Source: Paramecium sonneborni | Taxonomy: Eukaryota > Ciliophora > Oligohymenophorea > Peniculida > Parameciidae | Assembly (NCBI GenBank): GCA_905182985.1 | Contig: CAJJDN010000010.1 | Span: forward strand, 471,838 to 535,837 | DNA length: 64,000 nt | Direction: 5' to 3' | In this document: positions 36,518-49,195 of the stretch, piece by piece | Numbering within the stretch: position 1 is the stretch's first letter | Layout of the letters: each line of letters begins with the position of its first letter | Program-made: the position numbers and the translations under genes | The notes under the pieces: generated by a model | The model's input: only the letters and a program-made list of their open reading frames with translations | The model's database searches: none | Told to the model about the DNA's origin: nothing

Positions 36518-36609
36518 AGAGAAATAGTTACTTGCTATTTTAAGTTTTAGAATAACTATTTCTAAAATAATAATTATTTATCAATACGTTTGAATTCTGT
36601 TTAAAACTA

Positions 36610-37176
36610 ATGAAAAAAATAAATTCATATGAAATTAATACAGATAAATATTGAAAAATAAAATAGATCAAACAAAGATATGTTTTTGATGCTTGCAACC
36701 TTGTTTAGTAATAGAGAGATCTTTTTCAAAATAGTTATACAGATTATACAGGCAATTTCATCAAGTCAATATTAAAATAGGCTGCTAATCTTATAGATAT
36801 TCTAAAAAACATTAAGAGATTATTATAGTTTTATCAAAAAGGCATCATATATAACTGATCTAGATAAATGTTTATAAATAAAAATTAGCTATTTAAGATA
36901 GCTCTTATAACAAGAGTAAAAAATAAAAATGCGGCTACCTCTACTGTTATTTAAGAGATGGAAGAAAGAAATGTTTAAAATGAAAGTTGGGATTATTTGA
37001 TGATTGAAGTTGATGATGAAAATAATTAAGATTTTTACAGATTTTAAGTGGATACTTAAATAAAATGTGCGAAATCTCTATATTTCAATGAAATAAATGG
37101 AAATCAACATAGTAATTATGAATATTACTTTACTGAAATAAATTTTGTCTTAAGATTGGAAGGAAATATAGATTGA
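36610..37176 (+). pseudogene. Coding-like frame with an unexplained in-frame TGA near its 5' end
   Basis: One reading frame has strong coding character from about 36660 (QRYVFDACNLVQQQRDLF then SYTDYTGNFIKSILKQAANL) to TGA 37174-37176 (ESWDYLMIEVDDENNQ then DFYRFQVDTQIKCAKSLYF). A 36-nt GT...AG intron (36828-36863) removes one TGA at 36856. A second TGA at 36652-36654 separates the body from the only upstream in-frame ATG (36610). Either the 5' exon is missed, the gene starts differently, or it is decaying. A different frame from ATG 36629 is open but less coding-like. No family recognised. Confidence 0.42.
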
Positions 37177-37365
37177 AGATGAAAACGATATGGCTTTACC
37201 AAATTAAAAATTCTTTGATTTCTGATTATTTTTAGTTTCTTTTAGATTAATTTGATATAACAAAATTTAATAAAATATATTATTTAGATTGAGTTAATAA
37301 ATTGTTACAATTAACAAATTGTTCTAATAATCATTTTATGTATTTTTCTTAATTATAATTGATTT

Positions 37366-39113
37366 ATGGGTAGTGTTTCTTCAAATGCCGGTTAAGATGA
37401 GAATGGTAATCTGAGCAGTCTTCCTATGCATTTAAGGAAAATGGAATTAAAATTTGACATTTCTAGAGAGGTTGATCCAGCATTAAAATAGCTACTATTT
37501 TGTATTTATTTTAATAAATATAGGGTCATTATCTGAAATAAGAGCTGTTTATGAATAATTTTAAAGAAGAACTTCACTTCCATTTATTGATAAGAGTTTA
37601 TTTTGTAAAATAGTTCCATTTTCTCGTCCAAATGCAGGATATATATTTGATAATTTTTGCAGAAAATCAAAACTTTTATCAATTTATGAACTTATTTGTG
37701 TATTAACAATATGTTCATATACTTAACATATTCATAAAATACATTGTAAATAAATGATATTATACTAGTTTTATATATTGTTTTTGATTTAGATTGTAAT
37801 GGAAATATAAGTTTAAATGAGTTACTTATAATTATTAAATCAATTATATTAGGTTATTGTAAATTAACGAATGCAGAATTGCCTCCTTATGTTTAATTAG
37901 AGAAGTTTGCAAAATTGATGTTTTTAAAAAGTGATATACAAGTAGATAATTAATTAGAGTTAAGTGAGTAAGTTTAAGATTTATATACTAGAATTATAGA
38001 ATGGTTGGAAAAAGAGAATGATATTGGAAAAGATTTATTTACATTGTATGAACCAAAATAAAAAGTTTAAGAGCCTTTTGAAGTTTTTAAATCATTTAAA
38101 CCTTATACAGAATAAGAAGCAGCAGATATGTTAGAAATGATTACAAAAGCTAATAAAAATGAATACTTTATGAAAAGTCTAAATGATAGATTAAATCAAA
38201 GATATCAAGAAAGTTATAAAGCTACTACTAAAAGTGTGAGATAACTTTAAATAAGATCTAAATAATCAGCTTCTCATAGTTCTTTACCTAAAATTTCAAC
38301 ATAGACAAAGCCTCCAGTTTTAGAAGATGAAATTGATGAATTATAAATACTAGAAAAGGCTATTGGAGATCATTCAAGAAAAATATAAAGATATGATTCA
38401 CCTACAATAAGATTTGTTACTTAACGTGATGGTACTTCTAGAAGAGTAATTGTTCCAACTAAAATAATGAAGAATATTATAATTACTAAAGGTTGTACAT
38501 TAACTAGAAATGAAATATTTAAATTAAAGAGTTATTTTGATAGTCTTTCAGATAAAAATCAAGTTATTTAAGTTAAAGAATTTACTAAGTCTTTTCAAAA
38601 CAAACCACATATGAAAAGAGTGACTGCAAGCTTATATAATTATTTAGATTCTAAATAAAAAGGTTTTGTTACTTTTGATTAATTAATGTTGAAATTATAT
38701 CCTTCTCTTACATAAGATTAATTGAAAATCATTAATTAATGGATTTAGTAATATAATGAAGTATTTGCTAAAAGTTCTAAAGAGAGTTTGGAAATGGAAT
38801 TTCTTAGAGTTGAAAAATAACCAACTAAAAGAAGAAGGATACTTCCAAAATAAAGTATGATTAGAGTTAAATAATTATTTAATTTGATTGATTAAGAAGG
38901 GAAAGGATGTAATATTATATTTTTAATTCATTAGTTATTTCAATTGAAGATATGAAAAGAACTTTTACTTATGGATTCACAGAAAAAGAAGTTGAAGTTC
39001 TATTTTAATAACATGATAATGATCATGATGGAAAACTTTCTATTGATGATTTAGTAAGAATAATTTTACCTCCCGATTATGAAATAGAAGAAGAAACTGA
39101 AGAAAATTCTTGA
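37366..39113 (+). CDS. N-myristoylated multi-EF-hand protein
   Basis: 558 aa after introns 37502-37523, 37746-37768 and 38909-38934. Starts MGSVSSNAGQDENG, an N-myristoylation motif. EF-hand loops: DLDCNGNISLNE near residue 145, DQEGKGFISIED and DNDHDGKLSIDD in the last 60 residues, with a fourth candidate at DSKQKGFVTFDQ. The middle is a charged linker (SARSKQS-like, KIMKNIIITKG). The order resembles a calcineurin-B-like N-terminus extended by a calmodulin-like C-terminus. Likely membrane-tethered Ca2+ sensor; no kinase domain. Confidence 0.8.
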
Positions 39114-39317
39114 AATTTATATTTTTAATCAAAATTAATGTTAAACAAAAAATGGGGAGCATTTCTTTAATTTACTAATAATATATATTCAAGGGTTTTT
39201 GAGTTCAGCCAAACTAAATGAATCATATTTAGGATTGTCTAATTCTAATAAGTATGTATACCATCAATTCTTTTATCAACACTTATCCAGGGAGGCCATT
39301 TATACATTTAAGTTGCA

Positions 39318-40610
39318 TCATTCTAAGTTAATCTTAAAATTCCCAATTATTTGGATTCGAACAAATCTACTTACATTAATCTAAATTAATATTGATTTTT
39401 ACTAATTTTCATAAGTGAAACAAAATCTTTCTCTTTTTAAGATCTTTATTTCATTTTAAGCTTTATTCACCATATGATGAAATTATGAAAAAGAAATAAT
39501 TCTTCTTAAAAATTAAACATTCTCTTTTTTTTCAAATTTTCTTGTTGTAATTAAATAATATTATTTAATTCCTCCCTCAACTTATCTCATTCTAACTCTA
39601 TTTATTTCATTTTAATCTTTAACATTTTTATCTAATAAAAATATATCTGTAATTTTTATTTTAGTAAAATAAAGATTATTTGGTAAAGATACTTATAATT
39701 TATAAAACTTTATACTTGATTTTAATGAATATTTAGCCCATCTTATATTTGTTTGTTCCATTCCTAATATTTTTTAAACAGTCTTATAAACCCTTTAAAT
39801 TTTTTTATCGAATGTACATCCTCGATTGTCAATTAAAAAGTGATTTGGATGACCCATCCAAATTTTTTAAATTAATTTATCAGCTTCTATGGCTTTTTTA
39901 ATTTCTACATCTCTATTAATAAAAGAATTGCCAAAATAAAAGTTTTATTAAAGACCTTCTGCATTAGTAACTAAATGTATAACAGCATCGTAATTTTTAT
40001 CTCTTATAGTAGCTAATGGTTTAAATTCTTCTTGAAGTTCCTAAAAAAATTAATCAGTTTCATCTTGGTTAGGTAATATATCTAATATTCCACCTTAACA
40101 AAGAATTATAGAATCTTTATCTTTTACTTATTTTGCTAATTCTTTAGAATAATCAAGTAAATTTTGCATTAAAATAACTTTCTTGATTATAAATTAATTT
40201 CTTTCCTACTTTGTTAATTTTTATATAATTTCTTAATCTTAACCCAATATATAATCATCAAGAAGTGGTACTACAATTACATTATATTAAAAGTCTTTAA
40301 GTCTTTCTTATAAAAATGTTACTACACTTGTTCTGCCACTTCCAGGTCCTCCTGTAATGCAAATACAGTATGTCTATCTTGTAGTTTAGATGTTTGAATT
40401 TATTTTAGAAATAACTGGCACTTCTTTTTATTCAAAGAAAAAATCTTAGTTATCCTTTTTCAGATCTTAATCTTTTTAAAATTGAATTAGATCAGCTTCA
40501 AACTAAAGTATTTCCCTTTAACATTTCTTATAATCATATATTAAATATCCCATTCCTAAGATTCCACTCAATGCTAAAATGGCATAAGGAGTACTTTTAG
40601 CAAAACTCAT
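39318..40610 (-). CDS. TTD14-like protein: AAA_28 P-loop ATPase plus CYTH-like domain
   Basis: Intronless, 430 aa. An N-terminal membrane anchor (YAILALSGILGMGYLIY) is followed by a P-loop domain: YCICITGGPGSGRTSVV (Walker A), SIILCQGGILDI, YDAVIHLVTNAEG then NSFINRDVEIKKAIEAD, and GHPNHFLIDNRGC. The C-terminal 160 residues (LQVSLPNNLYFTKIKITDIF; RMRQVEGGIKQYYLITTRKF) fit a CYTH/triphosphate-tunnel fold. This pairing is that of TTD14/AAA_28 proteins, which bind GTP and phosphoinositide in flies. The anchor is an unusual addition. Confidence 0.7.
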
Positions 40611-40652
40611 AAAATTAATTAATTATGATAAATATTATGATGGTATAAATTA

Positions 40653-42264
40653 TCATAAATATTTTTTTAATAATGTCAATTCTAATTGATTTTCAAATTC
40701 TAATTTTATGTTCTATCCAATTTAACCTACTTCGCTTGTTTCTCCATTGTACAAAATACAATTCTCAAAAACTTGCATTACATCATCATAAAATTCTTGA
40801 CAACAACTATAAACATTTGAATTAAGTTTATTCTAATTTTCAATGTATAAAATACTTTAATAGTTCCAAAATCAATAGGTTTCGTTACTATTTCATAATA
40901 ATCACTAATTCCATATTTTTTTTGATCTACAGGTTGATGAAATAAGTGTGCACCTTTAGATTTCCAAATAATACCTAAAACCTTTTTTGCAATTTTTTCC
41001 CATGTATCATCATCTTTTATTTAGTTTATGATTGTATCATCAATCAATTCATCAGCATTTACAATTAAATTAGCTACTTCTGGGTATTCTAATTAAAATT
41101 TTTGAAATTCAATAGAATTTAATTCTCTTTAATTTCCTTAGTTATCTGTGAATATCAATTTATATGATTATTTTGGTAAATCTTTGAATTTCTTTTTTTA
41201 TAATTATGATCTTGGTGCTTCACCTTTGCTATTATCATTTCCCCCACTATTTTTAGACATATCATCTTTATTTTTATTAAAACAATTATTAAATAAATCT
41301 ATGACTTCTTTTCTGTTATACTTTCTAGCGAAAAATAATGCATTTTTTTTGGATGAATCAACATGACCTGGATTACATCCATTCTTTTATTTTATATAAT
41401 AATTATACCTCAATCAATACTTTACATATTTCAACATGTCCTCCATTGGCTGCATAAAATAAGGCAGTTTAACTTGAGAGTTTGTCTACCATATTAATAT
41501 CAATTCCATATTATATTAATCTAGATTAATTATTATAATACCTTATGACAATTTCATATCTATTATCTCTAGCTGCATAAAATAAAGGTGTTTAACCATA
41601 TCTATCTTAATCATTTACATTCACTGTATTAGTTGACAAGATAAAATCAAGAAGTCTTAATCTTCCATCCCTGCAAATATAAAATAAAATTGATTGGCCT
41701 AATTAATCTTTATAATTTAAGTTGGCACCAAAATCAAACAGTAACTCTAATGTTTATAATGCTATATAATCATCAGGACCTTAAACTGCAATATATGTTG
41801 ATATTTATCTTTAAGATGGATCAATTTTATTAACTAAATCTATTTCTCTATACTAATCTTAGAATTAAAGAAATTAAATACTTAGAATTAACTTTGTTTT
41901 TTCAAAGTCTTAATTTTTTAAAGCAATTTTATAATCATCATAAATACTTTGAAGTTATTCAGATGTCAATTTTTATTATTATTATTCAGAAACCATATCA
42001 TATCCATTATTTTATTAATGCTATTAGATATTTTGGCTATTTTCTGAAACTCCAACAATTGACAAAAACTAATTATAGGCTATATAAATATTTACTTTTA
42101 CTTATCTCATCTTCATTTATTTATTAGATTAAAGATTAAATATCAGATTAATTATAATTTGCAATTTCTAGGATTTATTCTAAATCAGATTTTGTGATTC
42201 TATTATTTTACTATTTTTCTTAAAATTTTTAGGCTAAAAATCCTAATTGTGGGGAAAAGTTCAT
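40653..42264 (-). CDS. Ankyrin-repeat plus bromodomain protein (BDP1-like)
   Basis: About 506 aa after introns of 22, 21, 25 (within the ankyrin part) and 23 nt (40833-40855); a further optional 24-nt intron lies at 41858-41881. Ankyrin repeats: QGPDDYIALQTLELLFDFGANLN, DRYGQTPLFYAARDNRYEIV, DKLSSQTALFYAANGGHVEI then NGCNPGHVDSSKKNALFFARKYN. The C-terminal bromodomain reads FHQPVDQKKYGISDYYEIVTKP, IDFGTIKNKL then EFYDDVMQVFENCILYNGETSEVG; the acetyl-lysine-reading Asn is LYN. This ankyrin-bromodomain order is known from apicomplexan BDP1, suggesting an alveolate chromatin reader. Confidence 0.82.
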
Positions 42265-42318
42265 TATTAAATTTTATTTAAATAATTTAATATAAGTAAT
42301 ATATTAAATCTATATTGA

Positions 42319-42804
42319 TCAAACATTGCTCAAACTCTTCAAGAACTCAGCATAATTGACTCTTTTCATTGTGTCAGTAAATGGATCCAATTAATGACAT
42401 AAAAATTCTACCTCTTCAGCAGGTACATTATTCTTTAATAAAACCTTTTTAATTTTCTCTAATGGAATATATCTAAATAATATTTTAGTCTACCTATCAT
42501 CATCTTTTGCTAATAATTTAAAGGCATTTCTAACATCATTAAAAGTATAATCTGTCAGTTTTAAATTAAAAATTTTTAAAAATTCTTCAAATCCAATTTA
42601 TTCTTTTTTTCCAAATATCCTTTGAACCATTTCATCAAATTACTCTTAAGGAATCTAAAATTATTATTAAAATAAGATTACTTTATAATCAATCATTATG
42701 AAAAGATCAGCCAATCCTTTTTTATCTAATTTTCCTTCAACTGCTTTCATTGAAAAGATTTCTTTAAATGCTTATCTATGGGCATTTTTAACTTCTAAAC
42801 TCAT
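42319..42804 (-). CDS. Calmodulin-like protein with degenerate EF-hands
   Basis: 152 aa if a 27-nt intron (42655-42681) is removed, 161 if kept; both stay in frame. Layout of four EF-hand-like helix-loop-helix units (AFKEIFSMKAVEGKLDKKGL; IGFEEFLKIFNLKL; AFKLLAKDDDRQTKILFRYI; EFLCHQLDPFTDTMKRVNYA), but Ca2+ ligands are largely absent, so calcium binding is doubtful. Similar in size to calmodulin and to myosin light chains; could serve as a light-chain-type binding partner. Confidence 0.68.
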
Positions 42805-42841
42805 TAAATTTTTATTATTTTTTAATATTAATAAAAATAAA

Positions 42842-44605
42842 TCATTACTATTATAAATTTACAAACCTCTCTTCACATTTAAAATGATTTGCTACTTTAA
42901 GTTATAGCTCAAAAGACTTTTAACTTTTGTTCCTCATTTAATCAGTTTTAATCATAAACAGATCACATTCTAGATTTCTTCTTCCAATGAGACTTGAAAA
43001 ATTATAAGAAATTTATAAAATAGTACTTTAAATGCTATATACATTTCTTATTCTTTATGTTTCAATACCAATTATCAAAGGGGATTCATTTTCTGATAAT
43101 TAATCTGCTTCTAATTAATTAGTTTAAAGTGCAAAGATGATTTATTTTTATTTTTTTTTTTGATTATCTGATTACATTTTCATGTATGAGAAATCTTTTT
43201 TTTGATATTCTTCATTATAATCATGAGAATGATGTGAAAGTGAATGCAATTTATTTCTGAATTCTGATTCATTTAAATCTAGATAGATTTATTTCAAATG
43301 ATTATATTTTTTATAAATTCCCAGCAACAAAAAGATTAAGGCCAAGAAATTAATACATGCAAACATAATCATTCCCAATCGAGAATTAGAACTTCCATAA
43401 ACTTATGATACATATCCATAAAGACTTGATGCTGGAAGATATCCAAAAAGATTGAAAAATAAATGACTTAATGAATTTCCACTTGATCTTTCTTCTTAAG
43501 ATAATGAAGTTATCATAATTCCCATCATTGAGGGAATAGCACTACTTCCAAAAAAAAGTAAGCACCAAACCAACAATATAATAATCCGTTAATTATCAAA
43601 TATTGGTATTAAAACTCCTGAGATACTTGCTAAAAATATTTCAATTGTTGCTATTTTTAAAACTCTAAAACCTTAATTTCCCAAATGATTATCTATAATC
43701 ATACTACCTAAATATACACCACTTAATGGAGCAGTTATTGAGATTATTAAAAATGATTGATATACAAGATCATATTCCATCATCATTACACTATTGAGAT
43801 AATCAGTTAACCAAAATTGTATTCCAGTCACTACTAAATATAGTGAACTTAAAGTTAACATGGATAATACAAAAAGAGGATTTAAACAAAATGTTTTAAT
43901 ATTTTAAAGAAATATTGTTTAAATGCTTGAGATATCCTCTTTCTCTTTAATATTTTGTATTGATATTTAATCATTATCACAAAATATATAAAATATAAAG
44001 CAAGATGTTAAAGCAACAATCTAAATAATAAATGCATATTTCCACTAAAATATATTTTTAAATATATATCTATACATCTAATAAAATCTATAGAGATAAA
44101 GAGCTTACAAAATATCCTAACATTGTTCCTAAAGGGACTCCTAGTTACATTTATATCAACTGTTAATTTTTTTACTATCCTCCATAGATATCAATCCACA
44201 CAGGAAAATAAATTACTAAAAATTCCAATTAAATTAATGAAGCATACTTAAAATAGTCCAGTTAAAAATCTTGAAAAATATAAGAGCATAATATTCTTTG
44301 TAAGGAGAAATAATGATAAACTCAATATGTAGAATAATAAGCATAATGTGAGAATTTATTTCGTCTTATATTTTTCATAAAATCCTGCTCCTTTTATTGA
44401 TCCTATTATAATTCCTGCATAAACGGATGAACTCAATAAACCAAGCTAAGTAAATCATTAAAATTTTATTATCTACTTATAAATCATTAATTCCAAGATC
44501 TGATTCTATTTTTTTTATGCAAGCTGGAATAATCCCATGATCGTAATTTATTAGTATGTTTGTCAGAAAATGAAAACTTTTAACGGAATATAGCATATGA
44601 TTCAT
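42842..44605 (-). CDS. MFS transporter with cytosolic C-terminal tail
   Basis: Polytopic protein of the major facilitator superfamily. Recognisable parts: DHGIIPACIKKIESDLGIND (after TM1), GLLSSSVYAGIIIGSIKGAGFYEKY (TM2 and the motif-A loop), YFSRFLTGLFQ, YFPVWIDIYGG, QLGVPLGTMLGYF, LSSLYLVVTGIQFWLTDYLN, APLSGVYLGSMIIDNHLG, LVWCLLFFGSSAIPSMMG and FGYLPASSLYGYVS. Overall closest by eye to spinster-like lysosomal transporters. Several introns; around 44190-44240 I could not splice LTGLFQ to YFPVWID in frame with canonical borders, so a sequence error or unusual intron is possible. About 110 soluble C-terminal residues. Confidence 0.72.
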
Positions 44606-44749
44606 TTGAGGTCAAATAAATTCTAATTTTTATTAATATCAATTATTGTTATTCGTAATTGTAAGCAAATATAAATTTAGTAATTAGATTTAAAGAAAGT
44701 AGAATCAAGGATTTAGTAAATAATATTATAATAAAAGGAGATTTTATTC

Positions 44750-45535
44750 ATGGTAACAAAAACATTCTCAAAATTATCTTAATTGATTGAAAATTTTATA
44801 TAATTTATGAACTTTTTGGATTTTGTTTAATAACAAATAAATGAAAAGTAGGATAAAATTGAAGTAGTCCCATCTTAAATCAAAGAAGAAGAGCCTATTA
44901 ATTTAAATGAGAATCTTGATGTTTCAGACAATGGAAGTTCATCTGATGAAGAATAGTTATATGAAGAATATTTTAAAGAAAAACCTTCTTTAAAAGCCAC
45001 TTATGATGAAATTTATGAGAAATTGAAATAAAATTCCCCTCCTTAAACAGAATTAGAAAATGAATAACTTTAAATAATAGCAGAATTATAAGCAAAGTTG
45101 GTAGTGTAAGAAACTGAATTGCTAATTCTTAAAAGACTTCATTTTGATCTTAAGAATAAATAATAGCATTAAGGTAATAGAATAGAATAATTGTAAAAAG
45201 AAAAAGATGTAATGACTTAAGTAAACAATATAAATAAATTAAAAGATGAAAATAGGTTATGATAAAAAGTTTTAAAAATTAGATGAAAAAAGAAAAATTA
45301 TTGATTAAAATTAAAGAATAATAAAAAAATTAGCTATGTCTACATCAAATGATTATTTAGAGTCGGCAATTAAAAGAGTGAATTAATAAGTTAAAATAAA
45401 TGAGTAAATATTCTAAATATTTATAAATTTAGTAAAGTTTAAATTTTGAAGGAACAACCATTAAAAGAAAATCCATAAATAAGAAAATTATCCAGCCAAA
45501 AATAAGTAAATAGTTTTAGAAATAATAAAAAATGA
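44750..45535 (+). CDS. Coiled-coil protein, unknown
   Basis: 246 aa after two introns (about 45221-45245, 25 nt; and 20 nt near 45428-45447). N-terminal helix, an acidic Ser-rich patch (DVSDNGSSSDEEQ), then continuous coiled coil (ELENEQLQIIAELQAKLVVQ; MSTSNDYLESAIKRVNQQVK) with a basic tail. The size and distribution resemble small SNARE-like or tethering coiled coils, but there is no C-terminal anchor. No family assigned. Confidence 0.6.
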
Positions 45536-45681
45536 GTACATATATATATATTTTTAATAACTTCTAATATAATTTATTATTAATATTTAAAATAAAGAGG
45601 ATAATATTTTTGATTGGAATAGTATTGTAATCTAAATGTAGAGATGTTGATATACAATATCTAATTTTAATTCTCAGTCCA

Positions 45682-45753
45682 GCGTCTATAGTATAGAGGT
45701 TCGTACGAATGCCTTCCAAGCATTTAGGTCGGGTTCGAGTCCCGATAGACGCA
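45682..45753 (+). tRNA. tRNA-Gly (anticodon UCC)
   Basis: 72-nt cloverleaf: acceptor GCGTCTA pairs with TAGACGC plus discriminator A; anticodon stem AATGC/GCATT encloses CTTCCAA, anticodon TCC (reads GGA); T arm TCGGG-TTCGAGT-CCCGA has the invariant TTCGA box B. A T6 run follows one base later. No intron. Confidence 0.93.
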
Positions 45754-45754
45754 A

Positions 45755-45760
45755 CTTTTT
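45755..45760 (+). terminator. RNA polymerase III terminator
   Basis: A run of six T immediately downstream of the tRNA 3' end, as expected for Pol III termination. Confidence 0.75.
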
Positions 45761-45895
45761 TATATAAATTTTTTAATTAAATATAATTTATTTTGAAATA
45801 CAATTAAATTAATAATTTATATGTATGATTTAAGTATAAATATTAATTAGCCATGTATAATATACATGGTTAACAAAATTAGTAATTCATGGAAC

Positions 45896-47703
<1,808 letters not shown>

Positions 47704-48249
47704 GAATATAACTATTTATTATTTATTAAACTAAAAATATATTATTTATTTATTATTATTATCAATTATATCTGTTTGTAGATAATTTATTACATTAAAT
47801 AATTATTTTCTTTGTTAACGATTTGAACATAAACTAAAGAATAATTACTATATTTAGATGTTAAATGTAGAAGTCAAAGGTAATTTATAAATTTTATTAT
47901 ACAAAAAATAAAAAGAATATATTGTTAACATAATTTCAAAATCTATTGTTAAAAAGAATTTAAAAATTTCAGCAAAAATTGAAAGAATTTAACATGCTTT
48001 TTTGAAACTCAAATAATATAAATGAATCTAAATCAATAAAATTATTACAAATTATCAAATGGAAAAATAATAAAAATTTTAATCAACCATAATGAAAATT
48101 AGAAAATCACATAAACTAAACTCAAAATTACAAAAATTTTTTTAAAAAATCTAAAATTTTACGAAAAAATTAAATATTCAATTATTAAAATTAATAATAA
48201 GATTAAATACCGCAAGAAATAATCTAACAAATTGAAATCTAGGTTCTTT
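47704..48249. other. 546-bp very AT-rich spacer
   Basis: Upstream of the CDPK gene. Long A/T runs, short GC-poor frames; no gene, RNA or repeat supported. Probably CDPK promoter. Confidence 0.4.
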
Positions 48250-49120
48250 TCAGAAGGTTCTAATTTACTTAATATACTTTTGTAATTAATGTTTGGTCTC
48301 TCCTGCTTTCATATTATTAGCTTCATTATTGATACTTTTAGATTTATCTTAGGAGATCCCAGCATTTTATTTTTTAATATGCCTTCTATGTGTTAAATTA
48401 CCATAATGATGGCTAAATTTACTTAATATTATCAAATAAATAGAATTTATGTTCAATAATCAAAATTCTTAAAATCTTCCAATTATTCTTTTAAAATCAT
48501 AAGCCTATAAAAATAATCAAAAATTTATTTGTAAAAGTTTTTCAAATAGATATTATTTATTATTTCAATAAATTATAATTAACCAAGAATTTTTCTAGTT
48601 TATCAATAGATCGTTATAATTTTACTAATTCTTAATGATTTATCTAATTTAGAAGATAATTAAAAATGGTATGGAAAATACATTTTTTTATATAGTGGCT
48701 ACTGTTATAATCACACAATTATTCGAAAATATATAAATATTTGGTATGCAAATAGTATGGATGATTAAACTTATTTTTCTTCTATCAATCGTAGTAATTT
48801 CTTGAAAAAGATTTAGTTTATAATATTATATCGAAATTTTCTAGCTATTGAGATTTCAAATTCAATATTGTGAAAAAGCTTAAAATTTTTTCTGTTAAAA
48901 TCGAAGGACGAGTCTTAACAATAATTTTCTACCTAAAAATATACTTCAAATCATCAAAAGATTGTTGATCTTTATACAATATTGTGCTTTTTTTTAATTT
49001 TCCTTTAATATAATCTAATTCTTTTTGAAGTTCATTTAACATTCTTTTTGCTGTTTGTTCTTAATAATGAAAATAAATTGAAATAAAAATTATCAATAAT
49101 TTTTGATCATTAAAAGACAT
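48250..49120 (-). pseudogene. Coding-like region interrupted by in-frame TGAs
   Basis: Starts well at 49120: MSFNDQKLLIIFISIYFHYQ (signal-anchor-like) then TAKRMLNELQKELDYIKGKL coiled coil, to a TGA at 48785-48787. The same frame resumes with HPYYLHTKYLYIFEQLCDYN and continues to QQIISI before another TGA. A last coding-like segment (KFSHHYGNLTHRRHIKK... MKAGETKHQL) ends at TGA 48250-48252 in a different phase. I found no canonical short introns that remove the stops. Either unusual splicing or a decaying gene. No family recognised. Confidence 0.4.
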
Positions 49121-49195
49121 ATTTTATATTACCTCTACTTTTTTAAACTTGTTGATATGATGAATTTTAATTACTAATATTTAATATTTAATATA

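Noticed and set aside
39199..39384. Plus-strand 61-codon frame starting MSSAKL
   Set aside because: Most of it is antisense to the last codons of the TTD14-like gene; the start is within the spacer and no further exon is evident.
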